Source: Gramella sp. MT6 (GTDB lineage: Bacteria > Bacteroidota > Bacteroidia > Flavobacteriales > Flavobacteriaceae). From it: a stretch of 64,000 nucleotides of DNA. This document shows positions 8,867 through 17,417 of the stretch, one piece after another (positions within the stretch are counted from its first letter, which is position 1; each line of letters begins with the position of its first letter). Made by a program: the position numbers and the translations under genes. A model generated the notes under the pieces. That model did no database searches, was not told the DNA's origin, and was given only the letters and a program-made list of their open reading frames with translations. Where the stretch lies: assembly GCF_019357415.1 (NCBI RefSeq), contig NZ_CP048410.1, positions 2,626,001-2,690,000 of the forward strand, given 5' to 3'.

Positions 8867-9406
8867 GTGGGTGAGTTAATAATTATCGACAATGAGGAGA
8901 AAAAACAATTCGAAATGAAAGAAAAAATATGCAGAGAAAAAATGGACTTAGTTGAAAAACTAGGTGTGCATTTAGAGAATAGAGAACAGTTAGCTCCATT
9001 TGCGGCACGTATTTTAGCTTATATCATTCTTACAGGTAAAATAGGTACCACATTTGACGATATGGTGACAATCCTTCGCGCAAGTAAGAGTACTATTTCT
9101 ACACACCTCAATCATTTACAGGATTTAAAAAAAATAGTGTATATCACAAAAACTGGAGATCGCAAAAGATATTTCATTATAAATAAGGATTTGATTGTTC
9201 AGTACATCGATGCTATGATAAATGAATGGCAAGAAGTTAAAGCGTTACATTTAGAAATAAAGAAATATAAAGAGACGATTAACACGCAAAAAATTATAAA
9301 TGAAGAAGAAAAATTCGATTTAAATTTTCATAATGACTATATCAAATTTTTAGATGAAGCAAGTATGTCAATAAAACAATTAAGAGAGAACCAGTTTAAT
9401 ATTTAA
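8867..9406 (+). CDS. MarR/GbsR-type transcriptional regulator
   Basis: 179 residues. A winged helix-turn-helix lies at about 40-105 (RILAYIILTGKIGTTFDDMV, then STISTHLNHLQDLKKIVYI), followed by helices (about 110-175) for dimerization. This is the layout of GbsR-type MarR relatives that govern drug-efflux operons in Bacteroidota. The GTG start at 8867 is the first in-frame start after the palindromic operator; an ATG at 8915 would still keep the wHTH. The genes it once controlled follow directly but are destroyed (RND adaptor and outer-membrane factor remnants), so the regulator is probably orphaned. Confidence 0.8.
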   Translation: MGELIIIDNEEKKQFEMKEKICREKMDLVEKLGVHLENREQLAPFAARILAYIILTGKIGTTFDDMVTILRASKSTISTHLNHLQDLKKIVYITKTGDRKRYFIINKDLIVQYIDAMINEWQEVKALHLEIKKYKETINTQKIINEEEKFDLNFHNDYIKFLDEASMSIKQLRENQFNI

Positions 9407-9419
9407 AGTCAGATTAAAA

Positions 9420-9770
9420 ATGAAATCCAATAAACTGATAATCATCTAGTCACTAAGTGTATGCTTAGTCATTGTAAGTTGTAGTGATAAACAAGAAAAC
9501 CCACAAGTTTCTCAAAGGCCACCTGTACCTTTTCCAGTAACACAACTGCAACCTAAAACAGTTACAGGATTTACAGAATACCCGGCAGCCAGTGAGGGCA
9601 TAATAAACAGTGATGTTAGAGCTAAAACATCTGGTTACATTCAAAAAGTATTGGTGGACGAAGGGCAAAAAATTACGAAAATGCGAAGTGTTATATAAGT
9701 TAGAGACACAGGCGTTGAGTCAAGGTGCTGCAGCAGCAAAGCACTTATCAATGTGGCACAAGTAAAGGCA
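9420..9770 (+). pseudogene. RND efflux periplasmic adaptor, broken N-terminal fragment
   Basis: The frame starts MKSNKLIII, hits a TAG at codon 10, and continues SLSVCLVIVSCSDKQENPQV, a lipoprotein signal (lipobox VSC). It goes on as the N-terminal part of an HlyD/AcrA adaptor (TSGYIQKVLVDEGQKI). At least two frameshifts follow, with EVLYKLETQALSQGAAAA and ALINVAQVK in successive frames. The remainder of the adaptor and the entire inner-membrane pump are deleted. The pieces join straight to the tail of an outer-membrane factor, so an adaptor-pump-OMF operon has lost several kilobases. Confidence 0.8.
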
Positions 9771-9940
9771 AGACTCAAAAAGAAGTTGCACTTGCACAGC
9801 AACAGCAAGCCTTACTTGAGTTTAAGAAGACCCTGTTGATTGCCGGGAGTGAAGTATCTAATGCGTTGTTTACCTTTGAATCTGAAACTAAAAAATTCGA
9901 GTTTAGAAAAAATGAAGTTGAAGAAAGTTACAACAATTAG
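9771..9940 (+). pseudogene. Outer-membrane efflux protein (TolC-like), C-terminal remnant
   Basis: About 55 residues can be read (KTQKEVALAQQQQALLEFKK, then AGSEVSNALFTFESETKKFE). This is the last coiled-coil segment of TolC/NodT-type outer-membrane factors. It has no start and follows the adaptor fragment directly; it is the distal scar of the deleted efflux operon. Confidence 0.65.
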
Positions 9941-10022
9941 TTTCGCTTGTAGACTAATATGAAGCGCTGCGCGGCGGATGGAGATAATATTAAATACTTA
10001 ATAAACCTTTTTAACCAAAACT

Positions 10023-10178
10023 ATGTACTCAATCCTAGTTGCGACAAATTTTTCTAAAACATCAGACAATGCTGTTCTGTATTCAGCATCATTAGCTCAA
10101 CTGTTAAATACAAAACTGGTGCTTTTTAATGCTTTTAAGTTGCCCTCACTCACAGCACACAACGAACCAAAAAAATAA
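10023..10178 (+). pseudogene. Universal stress protein (UspA), N-terminal fragment
   Basis: ATG at 10023 opens MYSILVATNFSKTSDNAVLY and then LLNTKLVLFNAFKLP, the first strand-helix-strand of a UspA domain. After 51 codons it runs into the transposase remnant and stops. A typical UspA is about 140-280 residues, so this is a gene cut by an insertion sequence whose other half is gone. Confidence 0.7.
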
Positions 10179-10835
10179 AGAAACAGATACTGGCAAAAAA
10201 GCTTACTGATGGCCAAATGATCAAAATACCAAAGGCTGAAAAAACCCGTCTGATTTTTACCTATTCGAACAATCGAGCGGCAAAAGATGAGCACAACCGA
10301 GAAAGAGGATTGCAGCGCCTGGAAAAGCGGATAAAATCTGGAAAGCTCACCACAATCCAACATCAACAATAAGGGTTACAATAAATATCTAAAAATGCAG
10401 GGAGATGTGACCATTGAAATTGATTATGAAAAATTCTGGAAAGACAACGCCTGGGATGGATTGAAAGGCTACGCAACCAATACAGAACTATCAGGTCAAC
10501 TCGTAGTCGAAAATTATAAAAACTTATGGCATATTGAAAAAGCCTTCAGAATGTCAAAGACCGATTTACGAATACGGCCCATTTACCACAGATTGCGTCA
10601 CCGGATCGAAGCCCATATCTGCATCTCATTTACGGCTTATAGTATTTACAAGGAATTGGAAAGGCAGCTCCATGCCGAAAAATCTACTATATCACTAAGA
10701 AAAGCAGCAGAACTCACACATAATATTTATCAAATAACTTATACCCTTCCTGATTCTAAACAAACTAAATCAAAGTTCCTGAAAATGGATGATCAGCAGG
10801 CTGAATTATATCAAATCATCGAGAAAAATTTCTAG
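10174..10835 (+). pseudogene. IS1634-family-like (IS4 group) transposase, C-terminal part, frameshifted
   Basis: The first frame reads AAKDEHNRERGLQRLEKRIK and ends at a TAA near 10370. A one-base shift restores NINNKGYNKYLKMQGDVTIE, and the frame then continues to the TAG at 10835 through AWDGLKGYATNTELS, NYKNLWHIEKAFRMSKTDLR and HRIEAHICISFTAYSIYKEL. These match the C-terminal catalytic part (YREK-like segment with the last acidic residue) of IS1634/IS1549-type DDE transposases. The N-terminal half and terminal repeats are missing. It interrupts the UspA fragment. Confidence 0.75.
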
Positions 10836-10857
10836 GGTATTGCAACGCTGAAGATAG

Positions 10858-11262
10858 GAGAAAGCGGTCAAAGCCGTACAACTTACCCTAGAAGGTCAGG
10901 CGCATGTAAGCCAGGCGCATAGAGCATTTCTCGGTAAAGTCGCTACAATCTTTGTCAACAACATCAGTAGGGAGGCAAAGGTCACCACTGATAAATGGAA
11001 AGGAGACAGATCCATTGCAAAGGCCTATGATATCGATTAGATAGAAATTAAGAATGGAACCAACTTTAGGGCCCTGCATACCATGATACCCCAGATAAAG
11101 TCATGGACTCATCGTTGAACAACCTTGATATCTACAGGTATTTCAACAAGTTCTGCTTTAGGAGCGATTCTTTCCAAAGCAAGGAATCCTGATAGAAAAA
11201 AATGATCAAGGCCGATAGAAAGGCGTATCAGAAACAAATTATAAGTAACTACTGGCCTCTAT
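10858..11262 (+). pseudogene. IS1595-family-like (ISXO2-type) transposase remnant
   Basis: The frame KAVKAVQLTLEGQAHVSQAH, then EAKVTTDKWKGDRSIAKAYD, stop, NGTNFRALHTMIPQIKSW fits the 'TDxWxGY...NNGxNFxxLHxxIxxVKSW' part of ISXO2-like transposases. Several stops and shifts are present and both ends are missing. The stretch to 11281 holds nothing else recognisable. Confidence 0.6.
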
Positions 11263-11281
11263 AAAATTTAATTCTTATCAA

Positions 11282-12091
11282 TTATCCAAACTTATATCCT
11301 GAAACTCTAACACCCATGAGTAATCCCGAATAATCATGAGAGCCCTTATCAATGCCAGCAGCACCGGCAACTACAAACAGTGGTGCCAGATGTTCACTTC
11401 TTGGATGGCTTTCTCTTGCTTTCGGTGCATTCTTCCAGTTAATGAGCATTTCATTTCGCTTTTTAGCATCATTTATCTCAACTGTCTGGGTGAGCCAATC
11501 ATCGAATTGCATTGAAACACCTGTAGCTGAAGAACTACCCGATATAAACCCTTGCATATTATGGTAGCTCATTCCTGAACCTATAATCAACACACCTTCA
11601 TTTCGTAAAGGTTCAAGCACTTCGCCAAGGTTTATATGCGTTTCAGGGTCAAGGGAATTGACCAGGGAAAGCTGAACCACCGGAATATTGGCTTTTGGGA
11701 AAGCAATCATTAAAGGCACAAATATTCCATGGTCAAAGCCTCTTTCATAGTCTCTTTTTGTTTTAAAACCGCTTTCTTTTAACAGATTTTCAGTCTGTTC
11801 AGCCAATTCGGGATTACCGGGAGCTGGCCATTTTAAATGATATGTAGATTCAGGAAAGCCATAATAATCATATAGCAAATGTGGATTTGAACCGAATTGC
11901 AGCGTCGGCAAATCCTCTTCCCAATGTCCTGAAACAACAAGAATAGCTTTTATCTTTTGGCTGTATTGCTCACCAAAATTTTTAAGGTATTTCCTTAACC
12001 GACCATATCCAATAGGGTCGTCCATGGCATTTTTAGTTACATGCCACGGACCACCACCATGAGGTATAAAATATACGGGTAACTTTCCCAT
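11282..12091 (-). CDS. Extradiol ring-cleavage dioxygenase family protein (DODA/LigB type, YgiD-like)
   Basis: 269 residues, full length for the family. Metal-binding and active-site histidines are in PVYFIPHGGGPWHV (about 5-18; His11), VVSGHWE (about 52-58) and FDHGIFVPLM (about 119-128; His121). GSGMSYHNMQGF (about 172-183) and the late SEHLAPLFVVAGAAG match DOPA 4,5-dioxygenase/YgiD proteins. Zinc or ferrous iron is expected; bacterial members open catechol-type rings, but the physiological substrate is uncertain. The gene stands on the minus strand with thioesterase and aldo-keto reductase genes upstream, 239 bp away. Confidence 0.85.
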   Translation of the reverse strand: MGKLPVYFIPHGGGPWHVTKNAMDDPIGYGRLRKYLKNFGEQYSQKIKAILVVSGHWEEDLPTLQFGSNPHLLYDYYGFPESTYHLKWPAPGNPELAEQTENLLKESGFKTKRDYERGFDHGIFVPLMIAFPKANIPVVQLSLVNSLDPETHINLGEVLEPLRNEGVLIIGSGMSYHNMQGFISGSSSATGVSMQFDDWLTQTVEINDAKKRNEMLINWKNAPKARESHPRSEHLAPLFVVAGAAGIDKGSHDYSGLLMGVRVSGYKFG

Positions 12092-12330
12092 TCTGTATCT
12101 TTTTTTTTCTTATCGCTTTAAATGCAGTTTCCCCACTTATTAGTTGGTCGAGCCTCGTGTTTAAATTGTTTTAGTGCATTGCAGCAGGTTTACAAACGCT
12201 GAAGTATTCAAAATCGGTGCACAGCGAAAGTAAACCAGATAATTTCATTGTTCATACAACACTTAAATGGTACAGTGCCTCTTCTACAGTAGCCGATAAC
12301 GAATAATTATTTTCTTCATTGACAAAAATT

Positions 12331-12801
12331 TTATTTGCTATTTGTAAAACCAATTCTTTCATGGGGTACTTTGACAAAAATTCCTTCTGATTCGGCAAAA
12401 AGCACCCCATCTCCATCAAACATTTTTCCCGCGATATAGACTTTTTTACCTTCAGTTTTTTCGATTGTGGCAGTCATATACATGGTGGTTTCAACCGGTA
12501 ATGGCCTGTGATAATTTAGCGTCAAGTTCCCGGTAACAGCAGGCATATGATTTAAAAAGGCTACCCCTCCCATGGCTTCATCCATTACAGATGCAATGGC
12601 ACCACCGTGAACAATTCCAGGGGCTCCCTGGGTTTCAACGTGAAATAAAACCCTGACGTAGAATTTCAACAAGCTTTCATCATGATAATATTGTACATCT
12701 ATGTAATCCTGTTGCTTCCCTGAAACAAATGAATATGTGTACAAACTCATATCATAAGGTTTTAAATTTTGAAATTCATCAGGAATTTTCATGTTATTCA
12801 T
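12331..12801 (-). CDS. PaaI-type hotdog-fold acyl-CoA thioesterase
   Basis: 156 residues. The hotdog domain (about 40-145) shows GIVHGGAIASVMDEAMGGVA, the central helix with the catalytic Asp/Glu, and TGNLTLNYHRPLPVETTMY. The family hydrolyses acyl- or aryl-CoA thioesters in the cytoplasm. The start ATGs at 12801 and 12792 are both possible. It lies 80 bp downstream of the aldo-keto reductase on the same strand, so the two may be co-transcribed. No substrate clue is present. Confidence 0.8.
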   Translation of the reverse strand: MNNMKIPDEFQNLKPYDMSLYTYSFVSGKQQDYIDVQYYHDESLLKFYVRVLFHVETQGAPGIVHGGAIASVMDEAMGGVAFLNHMPAVTGNLTLNYHRPLPVETTMYMTATIEKTEGKKVYIAGKMFDGDGVLFAESEGIFVKVPHERIGFTNSK

Positions 12802-12881
12802 TTTTACGTGTGATTTATCTCAAATTAATGAATCCCCCGAGGCAAAGTCTCGGGGGGATTCTGTTGGTCAAACAATTACAA

Positions 12882-13916
12882 TTACAAGAAATTGTCGGTG
12901 TTGGTTCTGTCCATGTAAGTGAATTGCAACATCCAATGTGGATAAATTGGGTCTAATTTACTTAATTCATCCAGGCGGCTTACTTCCTCGGCACTCATTT
13001 CCCATTCGGTTGCTTTAAGGTTATCTTCCAGTTGGTGGGGTTTGGTGGCACCTACCAGGACAGAAGAAACCACTGGTTTTCTGAGCAGGTAATTTAATGC
13101 TGCCTGCGCAATACTCGCGTTGTGATTGTTAGCAATTTCTTCCAGGGCATCTACAATAACATAACCTTTTTCCACATCTATCGGGATAAAATTTTGTTCT
13201 TCTTCTTTAGTTCTTCTGGAATCTTCGGGCATGGGTTTGTCTTTCCTATATTTTCCTGTTAGGAAACCACCTCCCAGCGGCGACCATGGGGTCAATCCCA
13301 AACCTTGATCTTCGAGCAGCGGAGTCAATTCATATTCCACATCTCTGGAAATCAATGAATAGATGGCTTGAAGTGACACAAATTTTTCAAAGTGATTTTC
13401 TTTAGATATAGCCAAAGCTTTCATTAACTGCCATGCTGTGAAATTACTGGCGCCAATGTACCTCACTTTTCCCTGATGCACCAAATCTGATAGAGCGCCC
13501 AAAGTTTCTTCAAGGGGGGTAATAGGATCGAAACTGTGCATCACATAAAGGTCAATATAGTCGGTGCCTAATCTCTTTAGGCTATTATTACAGCTCTCAA
13601 TAATGTGTTTACGGGACAAGCCCACATCATTAATGTCCTTGCTCATCCGCCCCCTTACCTTAGTGGCAAGCACTACTTCGTTGCGTTTCTCTTTTAGCGC
13701 TTTACCCAGAATTTCTTCAGATTGACCGTGGGAATATACATCGGCCGTGTCAAAAAAGTTTACACCGGCATCAAGAGCCATATCTACTATTTTTTTGCTG
13801 CCTGAATAATCTAAATTACCGACTACTTTCCAGTAGCCCTCGCCGCCAAAACTCATAGCTCCTAAGCAAAGTTCGGATACCATTAAACCAGATTTTCCTA
13901 ATTGTCTGTACTTCAT
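12882..13916 (-). CDS. Aldo/keto reductase
   Basis: 344 residues forming an NADPH-dependent TIM barrel. The catalytic tetrad can be placed: Asp and Tyr in NFFDTADVYSHGQSEE (about 53-68), Lys in VVLATKVRG (about 81-89) and His in YVMHSFDP (about 123-130). GLTPWSPLGGGFLTGKYRKD and SSVLVGATKPHQLEDN are the cofactor-binding regions. It resembles the AKR11/12-type (YajO/Tas-like) subgroup. Substrate is unknown; carbonyl detoxification next to a peroxidase gene fits an oxidative-stress role (inference). Confidence 0.88.
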   Translation of the reverse strand: MKYRQLGKSGLMVSELCLGAMSFGGEGYWKVVGNLDYSGSKKIVDMALDAGVNFFDTADVYSHGQSEEILGKALKEKRNEVVLATKVRGRMSKDINDVGLSRKHIIESCNNSLKRLGTDYIDLYVMHSFDPITPLEETLGALSDLVHQGKVRYIGASNFTAWQLMKALAISKENHFEKFVSLQAIYSLISRDVEYELTPLLEDQGLGLTPWSPLGGGFLTGKYRKDKPMPEDSRRTKEEEQNFIPIDVEKGYVIVDALEEIANNHNASIAQAALNYLLRKPVVSSVLVGATKPHQLEDNLKATEWEMSAEEVSRLDELSKLDPIYPHWMLQFTYMDRTNTDNFL

Positions 13917-14156
13917 AATTTTGTTTTTAAGTGTTAATTATTAAATATATTAATGTAAAGCCTTTAACTCAAATATTTTTCTGTACGCCTCATAATCAAC
14001 ACATATTGAGGAAATTATAATTTCATAGGTTTCCAAAATGCTTTGATAATTTAATGAGCTGTTCTTTCACTGATCATCGCCAGGCTTAATAACCGATTGA
14101 TCGAGTATGCTCAATTTGATTTTTCCTGTTTTTTTATTTGATCTGCATACTATATG

Positions 14157-14648
14157 CTAATTCTGATACTCAATAAGTTTCAAAATATCCTTTTCTATTT
14201 TTTCAGGTTTATCAGTTGGGGCAAACCGTTTTACCGGGTTACCGTTTTTATCGATTAAAAATTTGGTAAAATTCCATTTGATACCGTTTCCGAGAAAACC
14301 TCCTTTTTTTTTCTTGAGATAAGCGAAGACCGGATGGGTGTTTTTACCGTTTACATCAATTTTTTCGGTAAGTTGAAAGGTAACACCGTAATTAATTTTG
14401 CAAGCTTCCTCGACAGTATCGTTTGTTTCAGGCTCCTGGTTCAGAAATTGCGCGCTGGGAAATCCTAAAACAACCAACCCTTTGTCTTTGTACTTTTGGT
14501 GTAGTGCTTCTAAACCGTCAAATTGTGGGGCAAGGCCACATTTTGTAGCCGTATTAACAACCAATATTGTTTTACCTTCGAAATCTTTCATTTCAATAAT
14601 TTCTCCAGTGGGCTTTTTAACTTGTAACTGATAAAATTCTGATTCCAT
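14157..14648 (-). CDS. Glutathione-peroxidase-family thiol peroxidase
   Basis: 163 residues from the ATG at 14648. A longer TTG reading to 14684 adds 12 residues that look like translated intergenic DNA, so the ATG is preferred. Peroxidatic Cys37 is in VNTATKCGLAPQF; the usual FPCNQF segment is FPSAQF, so that Cys is lost. A Cys 46 residues after the peroxidatic one (EEACKINYG, Cys83) sits where thioredoxin-dependent members keep the resolving Cys. WNFTKFLIDKNG holds the conserved Trp and Asn. It reduces peroxides, most likely with thioredoxin. Confidence 0.88.
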   Translation of the reverse strand: MESEFYQLQVKKPTGEIIEMKDFEGKTILVVNTATKCGLAPQFDGLEALHQKYKDKGLVVLGFPSAQFLNQEPETNDTVEEACKINYGVTFQLTEKIDVNGKNTHPVFAYLKKKKGGFLGNGIKWNFTKFLIDKNGNPVKRFAPTDKPEKIEKDILKLIEYQN

Positions 14649-14980
14649 AGCATTATTAATTATTACAATAAATTTTTTTAGCAAAAAGCTATCTTCCCTG
14701 TTTCTCCCATCTACTGAACTTTTAAATTACTTGTTATATCTAACCGTAGTTTCCGTCTTGACAATAAATTCTTGATTACTGCCCCACTATATACAATCAC
14801 AATATTAAATAAAAGCGTATGGAGCCGAAAGTATTCTTAGTTTCATTGTCCTGAACAATCTAATGGGCAAGCTTGATTTGTTTGGGTACAATTTTATTTA
14901 GAACTCAATAGGTACTTCTTTGGACATACAAAAACGATTTCCCAGGATTTTATTTGAATAATAATTATAGAGGTAAGTAT
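14649..14980. other. Gene-free interval between peroxidase and TetR genes
   Basis: No open frame, RNA or clear repeat is seen in this AT-rich stretch. It must hold the promoter of the peroxidase gene (minus strand) and the 3' end of the TetR transcript. It may contain unrecognisable relics like those further left. Confidence 0.5.
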
Positions 14981-15544
14981 TTAATTTTCTAAGTTAACAA
15001 ATAATCCGTCAATTAATAGTTCTGAAATCTCTATACGTTTTTGTGAATTTTCCATTGAGTTTAAATGATCCTTTTTAACCTTACACATGCCTAGAAAAAT
15101 AAAATTTAGCAAATCTTTGTTCACTGATCTTTTCAGTAGTTTCTCCTTTCGTAATTCTTGAAAAATAGGACCCATAATTTTCAAAATGGCAGTATGTTGG
15201 TCATACTCTAATTCTACCCACAACCTCCTATGGGTATTTTTAAGTTGTTGAATAAAAAGAAAGTTTTCACAGGTAAATGTCAGAATAAATTTAGCTATGT
15301 GTTTTAATTTTTCTTTTTGCGTAATATTATTTCTTTCATTAATATCATGCAACGATTTTATGAATATAGCCGATAAATTTTTTGTGACCAGGATAAGTAA
15401 CTCATTTTTATTACTTACTGTGTTATACAAAGTTTTTTTTGAGATAGCTAGACTCTCCGCGATATCATCCATAGAGACTGATTTTATACCTTGCTGGTAA
15501 TAGAGTTTACATGCAACCTCCAATATCTCCTCCAATCGGGTCAT
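14981..15544 (-). CDS. TetR-family transcriptional regulator
   Basis: 187 residues. The N-terminal HTH is MTRLEEILEVACKLYYQQGI, then SVSMDDIAESLAISKKTLYN (about 1-48). The remaining helices form the ligand and dimer domain, with no recognised subfamily. It is divergent from another TetR gene (15731), with 186 bp between them. It is similar in its first 50 residues to the TetR at 25908-26507 (both have (T/S)MDDIAxxLxISKKTLYxxxxNK). Its target is not evident; the divergent efflux operon is one candidate. Confidence 0.85.
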   Translation of the reverse strand: MTRLEEILEVACKLYYQQGIKSVSMDDIAESLAISKKTLYNTVSNKNELLILVTKNLSAIFIKSLHDINERNNITQKEKLKHIAKFILTFTCENFLFIQQLKNTHRRLWVELEYDQHTAILKIMGPIFQELRKEKLLKRSVNKDLLNFIFLGMCKVKKDHLNSMENSQKRIEISELLIDGLFVNLEN

Positions 15545-15689
15545 TTTATTTAATTTATAGTATTCATCGCAGGCTTTTTAAAAACCTATTATAGTTAATT
15601 GTTTCAAATAATTCAGGAATTACCAACTTCAAGGCATAATAAAGTTAAAGATATTCTCCGATCAAAATCCATTGATTCGACAATATATT

Positions 15690-15712
15690 TATATTTGTCT
15701 AAAATTAGACAA
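15690..15712 (+). promoter_or_regulatory. Promoter and 18-bp operator of the TetR-efflux-lipid gene set
   Basis: TATATTTG at 15690-15697 fits the Bacteroidota -7 element TAnnTTTG. It overlaps a perfect inverted repeat TTGTCTAA-AA-TTAGACAA at 15695-15712, 18 bp before the ATG of the TetR gene. Overlap of the core promoter and palindrome is the classic arrangement for repression by the TetR encoded next. Confidence 0.7.
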
Positions 15713-15730
15713 TTTTATAAATTTTGTCAA

Positions 15731-16321
15731 ATGAACAACGACTTAATAAAGGCACATATTATAAATTCATCAAAAAATGTATTTAAAGAGCGTGGTTTCA
15801 GCCAAATTACGATGAGTGATATTGCAAATGCATCTAACAAAGGAAGAAGTACTATTTATTATTATTTTAAAAATAAAGAAGAAGTCTTTGAGGAAGTTGC
15901 CTTACTTGAATATTTAACTATTATACAGCCTGCTAAAACAAAAATTGCTCCCTCTCGCAGCATTGAGGAAAATTTAACAGGATATGTCGCCGGTAAACTC
16001 AATAGCCTATTCAAAAAAATAGAAGGATATAGATTTTTAGTTGAAGATATAAAACAGAATCCCCACCTCAATAACTTAATATATTTTAAAATAAGGCATT
16101 TAGAAAATGAAATCTTCACAAACATTCTTACTTGGGCTTTGGAGAATGATGAAATCGCATCTATAAGCGATGATGATATTAAATTTTTGGCAATGGCCAT
16201 GGGTACTGCCCTCAATAGTTTAGAAAAAGAAATGCTCCTATATGGTACCGTGGACAATATGGATATTAGATTACAGTGGCTGGTTAGCCTGCTTATAAAA
16301 GGTCTAAAATATGATCAATAA
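15731..16321 (+). CDS. TetR-family repressor heading the efflux/lipid gene set
   Basis: 196 residues from ATG 15731. The frame stays open upstream to 15599, but that would place the operator and promoter inside the gene. The HTH is at about 8-55 (NVFKERGFSQITMSDIANAS, then STIYYYFKNKEEVFEE). The C-terminal helices hold a TetR_C-like domain. The stop overlaps the adaptor gene by 11 bp, indicating translational coupling. It very likely represses its own gene set through the palindrome at 15695-15712; the inducer is unknown, perhaps a membrane-active compound. Confidence 0.88.
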   Translation: MNNDLIKAHIINSSKNVFKERGFSQITMSDIANASNKGRSTIYYYFKNKEEVFEEVALLEYLTIIQPAKTKIAPSRSIEENLTGYVAGKLNSLFKKIEGYRFLVEDIKQNPHLNNLIYFKIRHLENEIFTNILTWALENDEIASISDDDIKFLAMAMGTALNSLEKEMLLYGTVDNMDIRLQWLVSLLIKGLKYDQ

Positions 16322-17402
16322 ATTAAACTCACTATTAGCTAAACGTATGCGTCAATTTTATCCCATTCTTTTGCTCTGCATCACTTTTATAATATTTCAA
16401 GCTTGTAAAAAAGATGAAAAAACACAAGAAATTCAACCTATCGACGTAAAAACAATCCTTGTTGGAGAGCAGTCATTCAAAAATAATAGTAATGTCTTAT
16501 CTGCTACAGGAAGGATAGCTGCAGATAAAAATGTGAAGCTTAGTTTTCAGGTATCTGGAACTATCGAGCAATTCCCGGTTAAGATGGGCGAATATGTTAA
16601 ACAAAATGATCTCATCGCTAGTATAGATGCTACAACTTATCAAAAGCAATATGAAACCCAAAAAGCACAGGCAGATCTGGCTGAGGATAATTATGCCCGG
16701 GTAAAAGAAGTGTATGAAAAAGGAAGTATTGCAGAAGTTAGAATGGTAGAGGCCCGCTCTAATTACCAACAAGCACAAGCTGCTGCAGAAGCAAGCTATC
16801 AAAATGTAAAACACACCAGCATCAGGGCTCCTTTTAGTGGTTATGTTGGGGAAAAAATGATGGAAGCAGGAGACTTGGCCTCACCCGGCCAACCTGTTGT
16901 CTATTTTTTTAATATTGATATGCTTAAAGCAATTATCCCTATTCCTGATGACGAGATTAACCAGTATGAAAAAGGGGACAAAGCCGTAGTAAAAGTAGAT
17001 GCGTTAAATAAAGAATATGAGGGTGAAATTACGGAAATATCTGTACAGACAGATAGTTCTAACCCCACATATACAGCACAAATAGGTATTAATAATCCTA
17101 CCGGAAAAATTAAACCTGGGATGACTTGCACCGTTTCTATTTTAGAAAAGTTAGAAGCTAAAGAAGAGAGCTCTGCCACCATAATAGTACCGGTAGAAAC
17201 CGTATCTGTAACCGATGGAAATGAAAACTTCGTATATGTAGTCAATAATCAAAATAAAGCCAAAAGGCGTATTGTAAAGACCGGAAAATTAACTGACGAG
17301 GGTATAGCCATTACAGAAGGTTTAAAAAATGGCGAACAGCTTATAACCTCTGGTTATCACAAACTCACCGAAAATACACCGGTAAATATTGTTAATAAAT
17401 AA
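16311..17402 (+). CDS. RND efflux periplasmic adaptor (membrane fusion lipoprotein)
   Basis: 363 residues. The N-terminus has a lipoprotein signal with Cys at the lipobox (IIFQACKK, about residue 32). An ATG at 16347 is a second possible start that leaves the signal intact. Domains follow the HlyD/AcrA order: barrel-sandwich half (VSGTIEQFPVKMGEYVKQND), alpha hairpin (about 100-155), second lipoyl half (IRAPFSGYVGEKMMEAGDLA), beta barrel and membrane-proximal domain. It links the inner-membrane pump 15 bp downstream to the outer-membrane factor. Confidence 0.92.
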   Translation: MINKLNSLLAKRMRQFYPILLLCITFIIFQACKKDEKTQEIQPIDVKTILVGEQSFKNNSNVLSATGRIAADKNVKLSFQVSGTIEQFPVKMGEYVKQNDLIASIDATTYQKQYETQKAQADLAEDNYARVKEVYEKGSIAEVRMVEARSNYQQAQAAAEASYQNVKHTSIRAPFSGYVGEKMMEAGDLASPGQPVVYFFNIDMLKAIIPIPDDEINQYEKGDKAVVKVDALNKEYEGEITEISVQTDSSNPTYTAQIGINNPTGKIKPGMTCTVSILEKLEAKEESSATIIVPVETVSVTDGNENFVYVVNNQNKAKRRIVKTGKLTDEGIAITEGLKNGEQLITSGYHKLTENTPVNIVNK

Positions 17403-17417
17403 TAAGCCCCTTATTTT

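Noticed and set aside
9465..9668. Minus-strand open frame over the broken adaptor gene
   Set aside because: It is antisense to recognisable adaptor sequence and has no domain of its own.
10477..10490. A second CCAATACAGAA match to the att core inside the IS1634-like transposase remnant
   Set aside because: It is in frame with conserved transposase residues (ATNTELS) and lacks the flanking T-rich bases of the mnmE att, so it is best seen as chance.
12092..12330. Frame reading KPDNFIVHTTLKWY between dioxygenase and thioesterase genes
   Set aside because: It is too short, has no start, and similarity to any family could not be supported.
15599..15730. Upstream extension of the second TetR gene by 44 codons
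   Set aside because: It would place the palindromic operator and -7 element inside the coding sequence; TetR domains normally start within 10-20 residues of the HTH.
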